NCBI RefSeq assembly: GCF_027172205.1
Contig: NC_070605.1
Coordinates: 25,166,304-25,230,303 of the forward strand
Length of the DNA stretch: 64,000 nucleotides
Source of the DNA: Podarcis raffonei
Taxonomy: Eukaryota; Chordata; Lepidosauria; Squamata; Lacertidae
Direction: 5' to 3'
Part shown: positions 47,578-60,000 of the stretch, in pieces
Numbering within the stretch: the stretch's first letter is position 1
How the letters are laid out: the number at the start of each line of letters is the position of its first letter
Program-made: the position numbers and the translations under genes
The notes under the pieces: model-generated
What the model was told of the DNA's origin: nothing
The model's input: only the letters and a program-made list of their open reading frames with translations
Databases searched by the model: none

Positions 47578-47706
47578 TTAAAGATTATGCATATCGTCAG
47601 ATTTAATTTCCTTTTTCAGTTTAGCCAGGCGTGCAAGACATTCATCTCGCCAGTGTCTTCTGGCATTTAGGTGTTCAGGGTCAGCTGGGGTCTTTTCACA
47701 CATTGC
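47578..47706 (-). CDS. CRYL1: CRYL1 last coding exon with stop (exon 8 by human numbering)
   Basis: Encodes [20 protein letters not shown] then [22 protein letters not shown] and a TAA at 47580-47578. The acceptor reads TTACCAG, with AG at 47708-47707. The RRxWRDECLxRLAKLK block is conserved; the tail after it diverges from human (SQVQPQ) and is about five residues longer. Confidence 0.94.
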   Translation of the reverse strand, partial: AMCEKTPADPEHLNARRHWRDECLARLAKLKKEIKSDDMHNL

Positions 47707-50700
47707 CTGGTAAGAAAAGGTTAAAAAAAATACAAGTCACAAATAGGAGAACTGCAGTCATACCTTGGGTTACAGACACTTCAGGTTGCTCGTTTTTGGG
47801 TTGTGCACTACGCCGAACCCAGAAGTACCGGAACGGGTTACTTCCAGGTTTCGGCGCATGTGCAGAAGCGCTAAATCATGCATGCGCAGAAGCGCTGAAT
47901 CGTGACCCGCACATGTGCAGACGCAGCACTGCAGGATGTGAACGCTGCTGGTTGCAGACATGCCTCCTGCACGGATCATGTTCGCAACCCGAGCGTCCAC
48001 TGTACAAGTAGGACCTGTAACAAAATGTTGCATTGTATCCTTCTACCTAAAAGAAGTGCAAAGCAATTTCAATTTGTTGTGGAAGCAAAGGTCCTTTCCA
48101 TTCAACCAGTATATAGCACAACAAATGGTGAATCCAGGTATCTCCCATCCATCTAGTTAGGGCTACAGTTTTGGAGATATCACGTTAACGTTAGTACTAG
48201 AGAAAGAAGTTTGTACAGGAATCATAATGTGTAGACTAATTTTAAAGTGTTTTTTAAAATAAACATCAGACAGTGTAATCAAAGTAGGATGCAACCATGG
48301 TTTATCCTGTTTATTCTCATCTGGTCCTGAATAATGCCATTGCATTTTTTTTTATTTTAATTTTTTATTTATGGTTTTCAGTTACATACATTTCAATAGA
48401 TTTGCAGTCATTTAAACATTTCAAAACTTGACTTCCTTCCTCCTCTTTCTGCAGTTCCTTAAATTTATTCTTATCATTTCCTGCATATTTTAACTTAACT
48501 TATTCTTTTTATTAATCTGCTTTAATTGTATACTCTTATGAAACTGCAGATTATTACAATAATCCTGCCAATATGTTTACAATTTGTCATGCCACTGTGT
48601 TTTTAAGCAACATAGAAGATTCCTGGTCCTTGGCCCTTTAGGCTTAAGTACATGCTGGGCATTTGACCTTCTTTTTGTCTCCTCATAGACATTGTAAAGC
48701 AATTTGTCTGTTTAGATGTCATTTTGAGTGTATCCTTAGAGAGGTAACTTACGTAAGGTGAAATACTTAAGCCTCTGCTTTTGTGAGGCATAAAGACAAG
48801 AATGGGCCTTGAAAGTCAAGAGAGACACTGGTGCCAGTAAGATAAGAATGAGACAGGCTGTTCTGGGAAGATTATACATTAAAGGAACTGAGTGGAAAGA
48901 ATGAAATGACTAGCAAGAAGAGGTTCAGCTTTGTATCATGGAAGCATTTTTGCCCAATGTGTAAGAGTGCTCCAGATAATGACAACCAGTTTGTTGAATT
49001 AATGAGGTGACCCAAATATTCCAAAGTCGAGCATTTCAACTTACCTCTGATGAAAATACGGTGTTAGGTCCTTTGGGCATGTATAGTGGTTCCTCCACCC
49101 CCTTTTTTAGATCAAACTGTCATTGCCTTTGGTGACAGCCATATTGCCTTCTTATTTTGCATGTGGTTAATGTAATTATGTAGGGCGTACAACAGGTAAA
49201 GGTGGTACGTATGTGCAATTCATTCTGTATGGTACACTGCAGAAGTGCCACCCAAAGTGGTAGCAGGCCATGAGCAATTGCTTATTGAGTCAAATGCCTG
49301 GAGTTCATGCAAACTGGGCTCAGGTTGACTCTGCTGATCTCAACATCTATTAATTTATACAGTATCGGAATTCATTGTTCATTAAACTTCCAAACAAAAG
49401 CCAACTGATGTGTAAACTGTACCAAAAATGGGTAAGAGCTGTTTCCTAAAAACAAGATATTAAATGCAGGCTGTAAGTTTGATAGATGTCATGTTACTCC
49501 AATTTGCACATGTACCTGATTGATTTTCTGTTCCGTTTTCCCTGCAAAATCCGGTATTGGCCCAAAGGTTTTCAAGACACGTATCATACCTTCACGGTAT
49601 CTGTCACAATAGTTCAGCATTCCTGAAATACAATTGGAGATCTCTTGTTGGTCTTTCCTAAATAGAGAATTCTACATATACAAAGAACCATAAAACCAAC
49701 AGAATTTCAGACCTGAGAAGAATTTCAGACTTGAGAAGTACAAATCATGTAGACAAAAAGAAAATATTTACAAGATGTCTGAAGTAGCTGGTGGTTGTTA
49801 CTTCACATAGATCCATTGAAACCAATTGATCTGCTCTGATTATATTAATGGATATCACCAACTGATATTTACTCCATCTCTTGAGTGATTCAAACTTGGA
49901 AGCGTTAGCTATGAAATAATCCTGCTGTCATGAATACTACAGAAATGTACAGAGATTATGATGGGGGAGCTGCCTGAAGCATAGTATCCAATACAGTTTC
50001 CCCTACTTGTTTTGCAGGTGATTTTTTTTATAAGCTTAAAGTAATTCAGAAAGCTTGAAAACAAGCATATAATGTTACCACATAATGTGGAACCTCAAAA
50101 GATTAGGTACCCACACAGGAGGTACTTTGTGTTAAGATAATACTGTGATAGGTAAATGAGAAAATGTCTCTAGAAGCGCTGTATTGCTGGCAGGTTTTTT
50201 CACTAAAAGGATCTGATAGCGTTTCTTTCTCTTTTTAAGTGCTGCTATGCCAAAATTTTAAAATGCCCAGCTCTGGTATAAGAACTCACTGGACCCAAAA
50301 TCAGCATTCACCATTATCATATTAAGTCAATTAGATATCCTTATAGTACTTCTCTTGTTAAAAAATGTTAAGGGCTTCCTTTCTGTCTGTCAGCATTCAG
50401 TTCTCATGTTTCTCCCTCTCTCTGTGTTCTCACTGACTTGCTGTTGGCACTTGTTCTCTAATCACAAGGCTACTGGCACAGTGCCCTACAGTCAGTTCCC
50501 TTCCCATCTATGAAGGATTGTCATTGCAGAGCAAAGACTCTTACGACCCTACTCAGAAGCAAGTCCCAGTAGTGCAGACAGGACAGCAGCCATAAGCAAC
50601 ATCCTTGGGAGGAGCAGCTAAAGGCATTCACTTCCCAAATAGTGAAGTCCATTGGATATCCTATAGGTTTATGGGTTGTTGTTTTTTTAAATTCGGACCC

Positions 50701-51036
50701 TTCAAAAATGAATCAGGTTCTTGCTTCCAGAACAAATGGAACAACCCAACAAGTTCCATTTGTGTAGTATCCCCAAAGGTTGAGAATAAGTTGGACCCAG
50801 CAAGCTTTCACAGGTCTAAGGGATTGGTATTATTTTATTTTCTCAGTCAAGCCAGTGAAGTAACTCTTGTCTTTTTGTTCCTGGATCTGCAGCTGGAGAT
50901 GTTAAGCACATGAAATGTACCAAATGGAGTAGCACAGTCTGGCAGAATTATTGATAGATCAGACCAGACCAGACACAGCTCACCACAGGCTGAATTAACT
51001 TTGTTTTTGTTTTCTACCTAGAAATGCAAACGTGTG

Positions 51037-51070
<34 letters not shown>

Positions 51071-54000
51071 ACAGCATGCGAGCTTTGTTTTGGTGGATCA
51101 TATATTGTGTAGACCTAGTCTTAGGCTGCTTCTATGTGATGACACTCTGAATTGGAACACTAGTTACCCACAAGCTGCATGTAAAAAACCGTTTTTACCA
51201 GGCCTGAATTGGGGATAAAGCTACATGCCAAAGCAGTAATCCGTTATCTAAACCCGATGCTCCTCTTTAATGAAGTACCTCATGTTGCCAGTTCTTATCA
51301 TTCATCATGGTGATGTTTGGAACAGCTTTTACAAATGGCCTGGAACATCCTGATACTGAAGATTATGGTGTAAAGAAGAACAGGATTTAGGTCTTAGATC
51401 TGACCTGTTAAACCGATATTCACAACAACTCCATATCATGAAACATTTGCCTTGGAAACTCCCATGTTTAAATCTTAGTGGAACAATTGGCATACCTTCT
51501 GCATTCAGATGCATGGTTTCTAGGGGTCCAATAAAAGCGTACCGCATTCCCAAGCCATCAGACATTACAAGGTCCAGATCATCAGAAGATATTACTCCAT
51601 CCTGCATGGCGAGAACATTATGAATGTTGAAGAACTTCACAAATTCTACTTCTTTGCTTAATCTCTAATCCCAGGGATGGACAATATATTGAAAACAGAA
51701 GTTGTGTTTTTTTTAAGTAAACAAATCTGTTACTATTCTTAAATGAACCATATATATTATATACATGTATTACACCATATACTGTATTCTCTACAGTTAG
51801 CTACAGAGTTACCTTCCTATAATATTATTATTACTGTATCATTATTTTTAATATAGTATCAGTGTGCTTTGTCTCTTGTATGGCAGTGGTGTGGAAGCAT
51901 TGGCCCTCCAGTACAACTTTATCAGCCCTAGCCATCAATTAAAACATCTAAAAACTAATAACGGGAGCATCACACAGGTTTTCTGAGATGTAAATCCAAG
52001 TATATTTGGTAGAGAGCAAAGAGTCTTTGGAAGAAGCAAGAGAATCTTGGATAGTGGTGGACTGAGCTGGAGAAGTAAAGGTCATGTATTGGGATAGAAA
52101 AACAAGGTCACGGAAGGCTTTGAAAGTAAGGACAAGGAATGGCGAGGAAGTAAATGTTTGGATTTAAGCGTAGGCAACTCACGATTGGGACGTGGGTGGC
52201 GCTGTGGTCTAAACCACTGAGCTTAGTGCTTGCCGATCGGAAGGTCGGCGGTTTGAATCTCCACGACAGGGTGAGCTCCCATTGCTCGGTCCAGCTCCTG
52301 CCAACCTAACAGTTCAAAAGCACGTCAAAGTGCAAGTAGATAAATAGGTACTGGTCCGGCGGGAAGGTAAACGGCATTTCCGTGCGCTGCTCCGGTTTCG
52401 CCACATGACCCAGAAAAACTGTCTGCGGACAAACGTTGGCTCCCTTGGCCAGTAAAGCGAGATGAGCGCCGTAACCCCAGAGTCGTTCGCGACTGGACTT
52501 AACTGTCAGGGGTCCTTTACCTTTACCTTAACTCATGATCAGTCTAATGAGAAAGTTTGATGATTTGGGCGGAAGAGTACCAGAGACCAAGGTGAGACAA
52601 TGGAAAACCACAGGACAAAACTCCTGTAGTTTAGGTGAGAGATAACCAGGCCATGGAGCAGTTTTTTGCTAAGGGGATGAAAAGGAAGAGCCATATTTTT
52701 ACAATGTTGTGAAGCAACATGACTTGGGCATGGGCTGAACATGGGGAACAAAGGAAATGAGTAAAAAATGAAATCACGGCTATATGCCTGTTCAACAGGC
52801 TTAATGTTAACACTATAAAAGGATAAGCAAAGTGTACACAGAGAGAGGAAGGCTTGGGATGGAAGAAGTTCAGGCTTAGATACAGTAAACAGTTTAATTT
52901 AAGCTTGACATGGTAACAAAGCATCTGCACAGAAATATATGAGAAAAGCAGCAGGAGATGTGGGATTAGAGTGAGAGGGAGAGATAGAGCTGGCTATCAT
53001 CTGCGCAAAGGTGGTAGCAAAAGCCATGGGATTGAATGAGGAGACATGGGGTTAGCATGTACCAACGCAGAGAGGGAAAATGAGGAAAAGCTGGAGATGA
53101 TTTAAAAAATACATTCACTTATCTTCTATTTGTTTATTTTTAGAACAGTGGGATATTGGCATGTTCGAAGAAGCGGGAGAGAGGGGCTGATTATGTGGAA
53201 GAGAGGAAGGATAACAAGAGGAGAGATCCCACAAGGAAGCAAGTGAGGATGGGATCACAAGGGACATATGGAGGGGCAAGAAGACACTAGGGTAGTTAAC
53301 GTATCAACTGAGATCTGGGGGGGAAAGAGGAAAGGCAGGAAGTTTTTTAAATGTTTATTATGTTTTTATATATGTTGGAAGTTACCCAGATGGCTGAGGC
53401 AACCCAGTCAGTTGGGCAGGGTACAAATATTTGATGATGATGACATAGACAGCAGAGAGAGGGAAGAGACCAGAGTGAACAGCTTTGGATATCAAACTGT
53501 ATACTTTTGATTATTTGAATATTTGACTTTTCAGAATAAATGAGCATTTAAATTTGATGCTGGCAGCTACAACCAAAAAGAACAATTCTTTTCAAAAGAC
53601 TCAGCAGCATAAACCATTATGAAGCTGCTCTGTACATTGTATGTAAGTAATGACTTTCCAGTTTATGCAAGGCACATTAGTGCTATCCTGCAGGGTGGGG
53701 CAGGGCACAGATTATGAGTAGAAGAGAGCAGAATTTCAGAAGAAATGTTAAGCGTTCTCATCCCACTTTCACTTCTTTTGAACAATTATGGTTTCCACTA
53801 CAGTACAACTTTTGCTTTTGCTTTAAAAGTGCCTTTTAAAATGGAATTCTCCCAGGTGTGCGTCTTCATGGTTGGAACAAGATGACTGAATACAGACAAT
53901 GCAGGTGCCACACAACTGCTATGAGAAGCTGCTTGCATCATGTAGCCAATTTGCATGGCTTCAACATGCCAACGCTTTCAGGAAACTCCCAAATCTCCTA

Positions 54001-57000
54001 TGTGGCATCCGTCACAAAGTGCTGTTCAAAGCTCAGTTAAATCTACAGGGTACATTTCCAAGAAATAGCAGCACACCCTGAAAACAGGTTAGGACAAGTG
54101 CATCCTCTTGGCTGTTCCACAGGTTACTGAAATTTTCTATAAGGCTATCCCTAACATATTTACAAAGCTGGGGTTTCCCCCATTTTTAAAATAAAACTTA
54201 GATTAGAATACATATTCTTAGCTAAGAAAGTCACATTCCATCGTGGCATACTGAAGTTTCTGTAGCATAACTAAGAAAATTACGGAAAGGCAGACCTCAT
54301 TTCCAGAGGGCTACAGATACACAGCTCTGTCCCTGTTTAGTTGGTAATGCAGATCTGTAACACTCATAGCAGAAACCACAATCCTGCATCACCAGTTGAA
54401 CTGGCACGTAACTGCACGTTCAGTGAATTGTGCTGTTTGGGGTCATTTTGTGATTCTGAAGAAACAGAGCTATGGTAGACATTTTTCTAGAAGTTATATA
54501 AAAAAGATACACAGCAATATAGGTCCCTGCAGAAATACCATCCAGAAAAAATGATGCCAATGGCCAATCTGACATACCGCCATACATATATACTCTCCAG
54601 ATCATTCCATTAAAATGCATCTTAAAAACCAAAAGCAGTGTTGAAAGAAGTCCTTAACAGGAGTTTGGTGAATTCCATTCATTGGCAATTTTCTAAGTTT
54701 CTTTGTAGCTTGCAGATATCAGGAACTCTACAGCACAAAATCTATTTTCCCTTCTCCGGGATACTTACTATATACCGTATTTTTTGCAGCATAACACTCA
54801 CTTTTTTCCTCCTAGAAAGTAAGGGGAAATGTCTGTGCATGTTATGGAGGGAATGCCTACGGGTGGCATGCCTATGGATTTTCCTCCTCTAAAAACTACG
54901 TGCGTGTTATGGTCGGGTGCGTGTTATAGAGCGAAAAATACGGTAAGTTGTCAGGGACTTGAGCAGGCCAATTTAATTTCTTTCTCTGTCCTCCATTTCT
55001 TTTTATTTTCTCCTTTGACTGACACACAAAAACACTGGATGTCTCAACTATAGATTCAACTGATAGACCCACACTTGACTTAATGTTTCTTTAGACTCTA
55101 CTCCTCATCCCTAACACCCACCCACACCCACGGTTCAGATGCCATAATATTTTTGTAAGCTCTCATCTGGATGTTGTTTTTCAAATTAACATACTTGTGT
55201 ACTTCTGTGTACCTAGGGAATCCACAAAGTATGCACAAGTTGCTCCTTTATTTCTGGGTAAAATAAAATAAATAATGACAAAACATGATGTCAAGATATT
55301 AAATTTTGCTGTACGGTATTACTATCCTTCAAAATGTCTCCCCCCGCAACAGAATAAGGCCTTTATTTAAAAAGTGCTTAGAAATCTGTAAATAGCTGGC
55401 ATGTCTATAGCTAGAAGGCCATCGACAAGTTCAAATTTCACATTCCCTTAGTAAGTCAGATCAGATGTTCAATTGACACACAAATAATTTTGTCCCCGCT
55501 GCCAAAAGAGTGTCTTTTAAAGACTACCCGTTGTTCTTTGTGCTTTTAGGAGTTCCTTACAGTCTTACAACATACAATTACAAATCCTTTGACTAATTCC
55601 CTTAGGAAGCAATTCTGCTCACTTTTAAGCTGGGGAAGCAGCAGTGAAGAAAGTAGCTGCTGTCCTAATGGTGACTTCCAAAGGTCTCTCTGGGGGCAAC
55701 AAAATAAAGGAAGAAAAATAAGCTACTCAGTTCCACACATTACAAAAGCACCGTGAGCAACTTCTGCTTCTCCTTTCACCATTGCTGCTGCAATGTGGCA
55801 AGTGGGAGTTATGGATCTCCTCCCCTGCAAGATCACTGGGGTCACAGGTCACGCTGTGGTGACTAGTCGCACGTCCCACATTACAGCAAAAAGCAGACTG
55901 GGCTTGATTTTTCTTTGAAGTGTCGAAAGCATCTCCCACCCTATAGCACAATCTGTTTTCAAAATGAGTTTAAAAACTCAAACAGAAGATGAACCTGTAA
56001 AAGCAATTGCTTTATGGGCTTCTTTGGTTTCCTTCCCTAGAACTAATATGGTAAAACTCCATGAATGGATTATGCTGTCAGCGTGTTGTATTCATACTAT
56101 TTTAAGTGGGAATGAAATAATGTTTAGGCAATGGAGATTGGATGCAACGTATTTTAATAATCCTGAGTTGGTAAATAGTATTAGTAAAGAGTTAAAATAC
56201 ATTTCTCAAAGGAACCAGAGGTCTCTTAGCCTACTATATGGGATGCAGCAAAGGCATATATAAGAGGTATAACTGTATTTTAAAAAGGTGTCAGAAATAA
56301 AATGAATATTCCACAAGAAACTCAACTAAAAACTAAGATTAGCACTTAACAGTAACTGCACAAACGAAACAGAAGTGTGCAAGGAGGTGAACAATTGAAG
56401 AGTACAAGACAACAGCTTGAATAAATGCAAGTTCAGGAGTGGGGGAGATCTTTAATGTTTCTTAGACAAAAACATTTTGAATTTGGTAACTAGCCATCTA
56501 AAATGTTAGCAAAGTTATTAGGACAGGCTCCGGCAGAATAAGCGGATGAGACCATTAGTGGGTCCACCAGTCAAGAAGGCAGTTTCTGGAAGTGAGGGAC
56601 AGAAAGGGCTCATCAACCTGGGAAGGTTGCCCATCTAGGAGAAGGAAAACTCTGATCCTACACCTCTGTTGCCTTGTGGCTATACTTATCCACAAGAAAG
56701 GCTTCAGGAGTAAACTCCGAGGAAAAATCCTGGGGGACATCTTCAGGAGAAGAAAAGGTTAAGGAGTAAACCCTACACAAATTTGGAGTGGAGCCCCTAA
56801 GATGGTTGGATGGTGCCTTGTACGCCTCCTTCTGATAACTCCTGCAGCCAAGCTGGTGCCAAATGTATTGCTCTGCTTTCCTTTGGACCACATCAGTGAG
56901 GCTGGGGGTGGGAGTCTTGTCCTCTGGTGCTGTCCAGGACTTCTGTACCCAGTTCTCAGGCTTGCGCCCTGGGGAGGTCACTTCAGTGCTGCAAATGCAG

Positions 57001-60000
57001 CAGTTTGATTTCATCCCCAGAGGCACACTCCATTGTCCCTTGAGACAGGCAGATGCCAATAAGATGGCATCCACACATTGTTACTAATGAACTTATGAAA
57101 TGGAAAAATTCCTTCAGAAAAATAAAGCGCAAGAAACTTTTCCAAGCCACATCACTGATTGAAAACACATATCATATGCAGTTTAACCCCAAGACCCCAT
57201 ATGTGAAGCAACTCACATACAAGAATGAGGGTGGGGTGGGTAGCTTTTGGCTGTCCATATGTTGTTGGGCTCCTCCAACTCCCATCTTCCCTGACCACTG
57301 GCGACGATAAGAGTTGGAGTCCAACACCATAGTCAGGGCTACACCTGATCTATGATATCAAGAGAAAGATACAGGAAACCATATATAACAATGCTTCCTT
57401 GCAATCACACATTGTTTACAGTTATACACAATGGAAAAGCAATAATGGCCTTCACAATTGAAACTCAAGACAAAGAGAGGAGACTGAGAAATTGCCTTTT
57501 TGCACAAGGAGGTCATAGCTAGTATCAGAGAATATGTAACTGTGGGAAATGCTACAAGCAATGTCACTACAAGCCATAATGAACTACACTCCAAAAAAGC
57601 AGCAGCAGGAGAAATTTGTCTTTTATTCCCTTGTATCAAATGATTATCAAAAGTTGAGAGATGTGATTCTTGAAAGCTGAGCTTACTGCTGCTTAAAGGA
57701 TTACTTTCATAGTTGTTTCACTGAGCACAAATGTTATAAAGTATACCCAGAGCCTTCTGAATGCAACAGGAAATGAAGGGAAACAACATGAAAATCAATA
57801 TTTCTCTCGCTGACCTTTTCACCTTGTTCTTCTGGGCTTGAATGAAAATGGCATTGTTTTGGAGTGTTCCTCATATTACTGTGCAACTTAGCTTGCGTCT
57901 CTCTTTTTTTTTAGCATTGACTAATTATCAGTTAGTGGGACGCGGGTGGCGCTGTGGGTAAAAGCCTCAGCGCCTAGGGCTTGCCGATCGAAAGGTCGGC
58001 GGTTCGAATCCCCGTGGCGGGGTGCGCTCCCGTTGCTCGGTCCCAGCGCCTGCCAACCTAGCAGTTCGAAAGCACCCCTAGGTGCAAGTAGATAAATAGG
58101 GACCGCTTACTGGCGGGAAGGTAAACGGCGTTTCCGTGTGCTGCGCTGGCTCGCCAGATGCAGCTTGTCACGCTGGCCACGTGACCCGGAAGTGTCTCCG
58201 GACAGCGCTGGCCCCCGGCCTCTTAAGTGAGATGGGCGCACAACCCTAGAGTCTGTCAAGACTGGCCCGTACGGGCAGGGGTACCTTTACCTTTACCTTT
58301 AATTATCAGTTAATGTTATTGAACAGGGGTTGTTAAGAAAATAATTAAAATATTTCGGAATATTAAATAATTTAAAATAATAATAAGTTTCTGATCCTAT
58401 TTATTAAAAGTAAGCTCCACTGAGCTCAACAAGACTGATCTCCAGACTAAGCAGTACAATGTAGTCTACTGGAAGCACATTTAAGTCAGTTAAAGAATAA
58501 AAATCATACATACACCAACAAGTCTCCATGCTTCACTAATGATTGCATACTGGAGTCGGTTCAGAGCAAAACCATCTATCTCTTTTGTCAACCGAACTGG
58601 AGATTGCCCAATCTTCTTCATCAGAGCATAGGTTTTCTCGACTGTAGAAGGTTCAGTTTCTGGGTGGGGAACCAACTCAACCAGAGGAACATAATATGGT
58701 GGGTTTACCTTTACACAAAACATATTTAGAAAGAAAAGAAACATATTTATGAACATACTTTTACGGCCAGTTAACATAATTTGCGATCCTTGCATTTCTG
58801 GGGGTGGACAAGATAACCCTTGAGGTTCCCTTCCAATTCTATGAAAACCAGTATGATTGACATGAGGCAAGCCCTCCAATAGTAGTATTAGATCAGGGGT
58901 CAGCGAGGTTTATATTGCCTGGGCCAGATCGGTTCCGTGGAGATCTCTCTGTTGGCCGGATTGCACGTGCCCGCAATTTTCGGCATCTGCGCAGACGCGA
59001 TTTCCAGCACCATGGAAGCATGTCCCCGCGCCGCGCTGCACCAGTGGCTCAGTTCGGGGGCGGCTCGTGGGCCGGTCAAAAAACCTCCGTGGGCTGCTTC
59101 CGGCCCATGGGCCTTAGGTTGCTAACCCCTGTATTAGATGATAATATGGCCACACCCACCCAGCATTCTACTCACGGACAGACACGTATTTGCATGGCAC
59201 TGGAAAATAATTTAAATCATTCAATTCAAACCTGGAAATGGCGAGGGGGAGCTGCAGAGTTCTTGTGGCTTGCAAGGGAGACCCTTCCCAGAGCCCGAAG
59301 AGGCGCCAGTGAGGGCGGAAGAGACTGGAGGTGCAGCTGAGCTTTGTTTATGCTGCTCAGCCTCCCCGCCTAGCAGCTGATGTGCAGAGTAGCACAACAG
59401 CCACTTTTCTTCACATGCACCAGTCGCCTGGCAGCCCCAGAGCTTCAATTCTAGTTGTGGATATTTTTGGATACGGTATTTTTTTGGTATGGATTGACGA
59501 GAGAGCGGCAGAGGGGCAGTTTAGAGGGTGTTTAGAGGATGCTCCCCACTTTATGTGATTTCACTTATGTGTGCGGGGGCCTGGAACATAATCCTTGCAT
59601 ACGTAGGGAGTCACCTGTAACATATCATCAGTGTGAATGGCGCTTGACAGAGTATAAGGGGAAAGGCACCTTCCCTGACAAGCTTACAACCTAAAATTTA
59701 ACACATGCAAAATAGTTGAGGGTGAGAGGGAAGGGTTTAACAGGAGAGCAGTATGAACAGCCGACCAGAAGGTTGGCGGTTCAAATCCCCATGACGGGGT
59801 GAGCTCCCGTTGCTTTGTCCCTGCTCCTGCCAACCTAGCAGTTCGAAAGCACGTCAAAGTGCAAGTAGATAAATAGGTACCACTCTGGCGGGAAGGTAAA
59901 CGGCGTTTCTGTGCACTGCTCTGGTTCGCTAGAAGCGGCTTAGTCATGCTGGCCACATGACTGTATGCCGGCTCCATCGGCCAGTAAAGCGAGATGAGCG

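Larger units (their letters stand above)
47707..49515 (-). other. CRYL1: CRYL1 last intron
   Basis: Contains a MITE at 47755-48002 that ends only about 49 bases from the last exon's acceptor, and an antisense T-rich segment (48340-48600) like an L1 3' UTR. The rest is unclassified. Confidence 0.6.
51602..58513 (-). other. CRYL1: CRYL1 intron between exons 5 and 6
   Basis: About 6.9 kb. Two flanking segments (about 51985-52175 and 52541-53130) look like one old GA-rich LINE-type sequence split by a Sauria SINE. Also L2 tail, L1 fragment, an ACCGTATTTTT MITE and a second Sauria SINE, listed separately. 53441-54772 and 54946-56000 have nothing recognised. 56658-57074 is an unrecognised 138-codon open frame on the CRYL1 strand. 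Confidence 0.5.
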
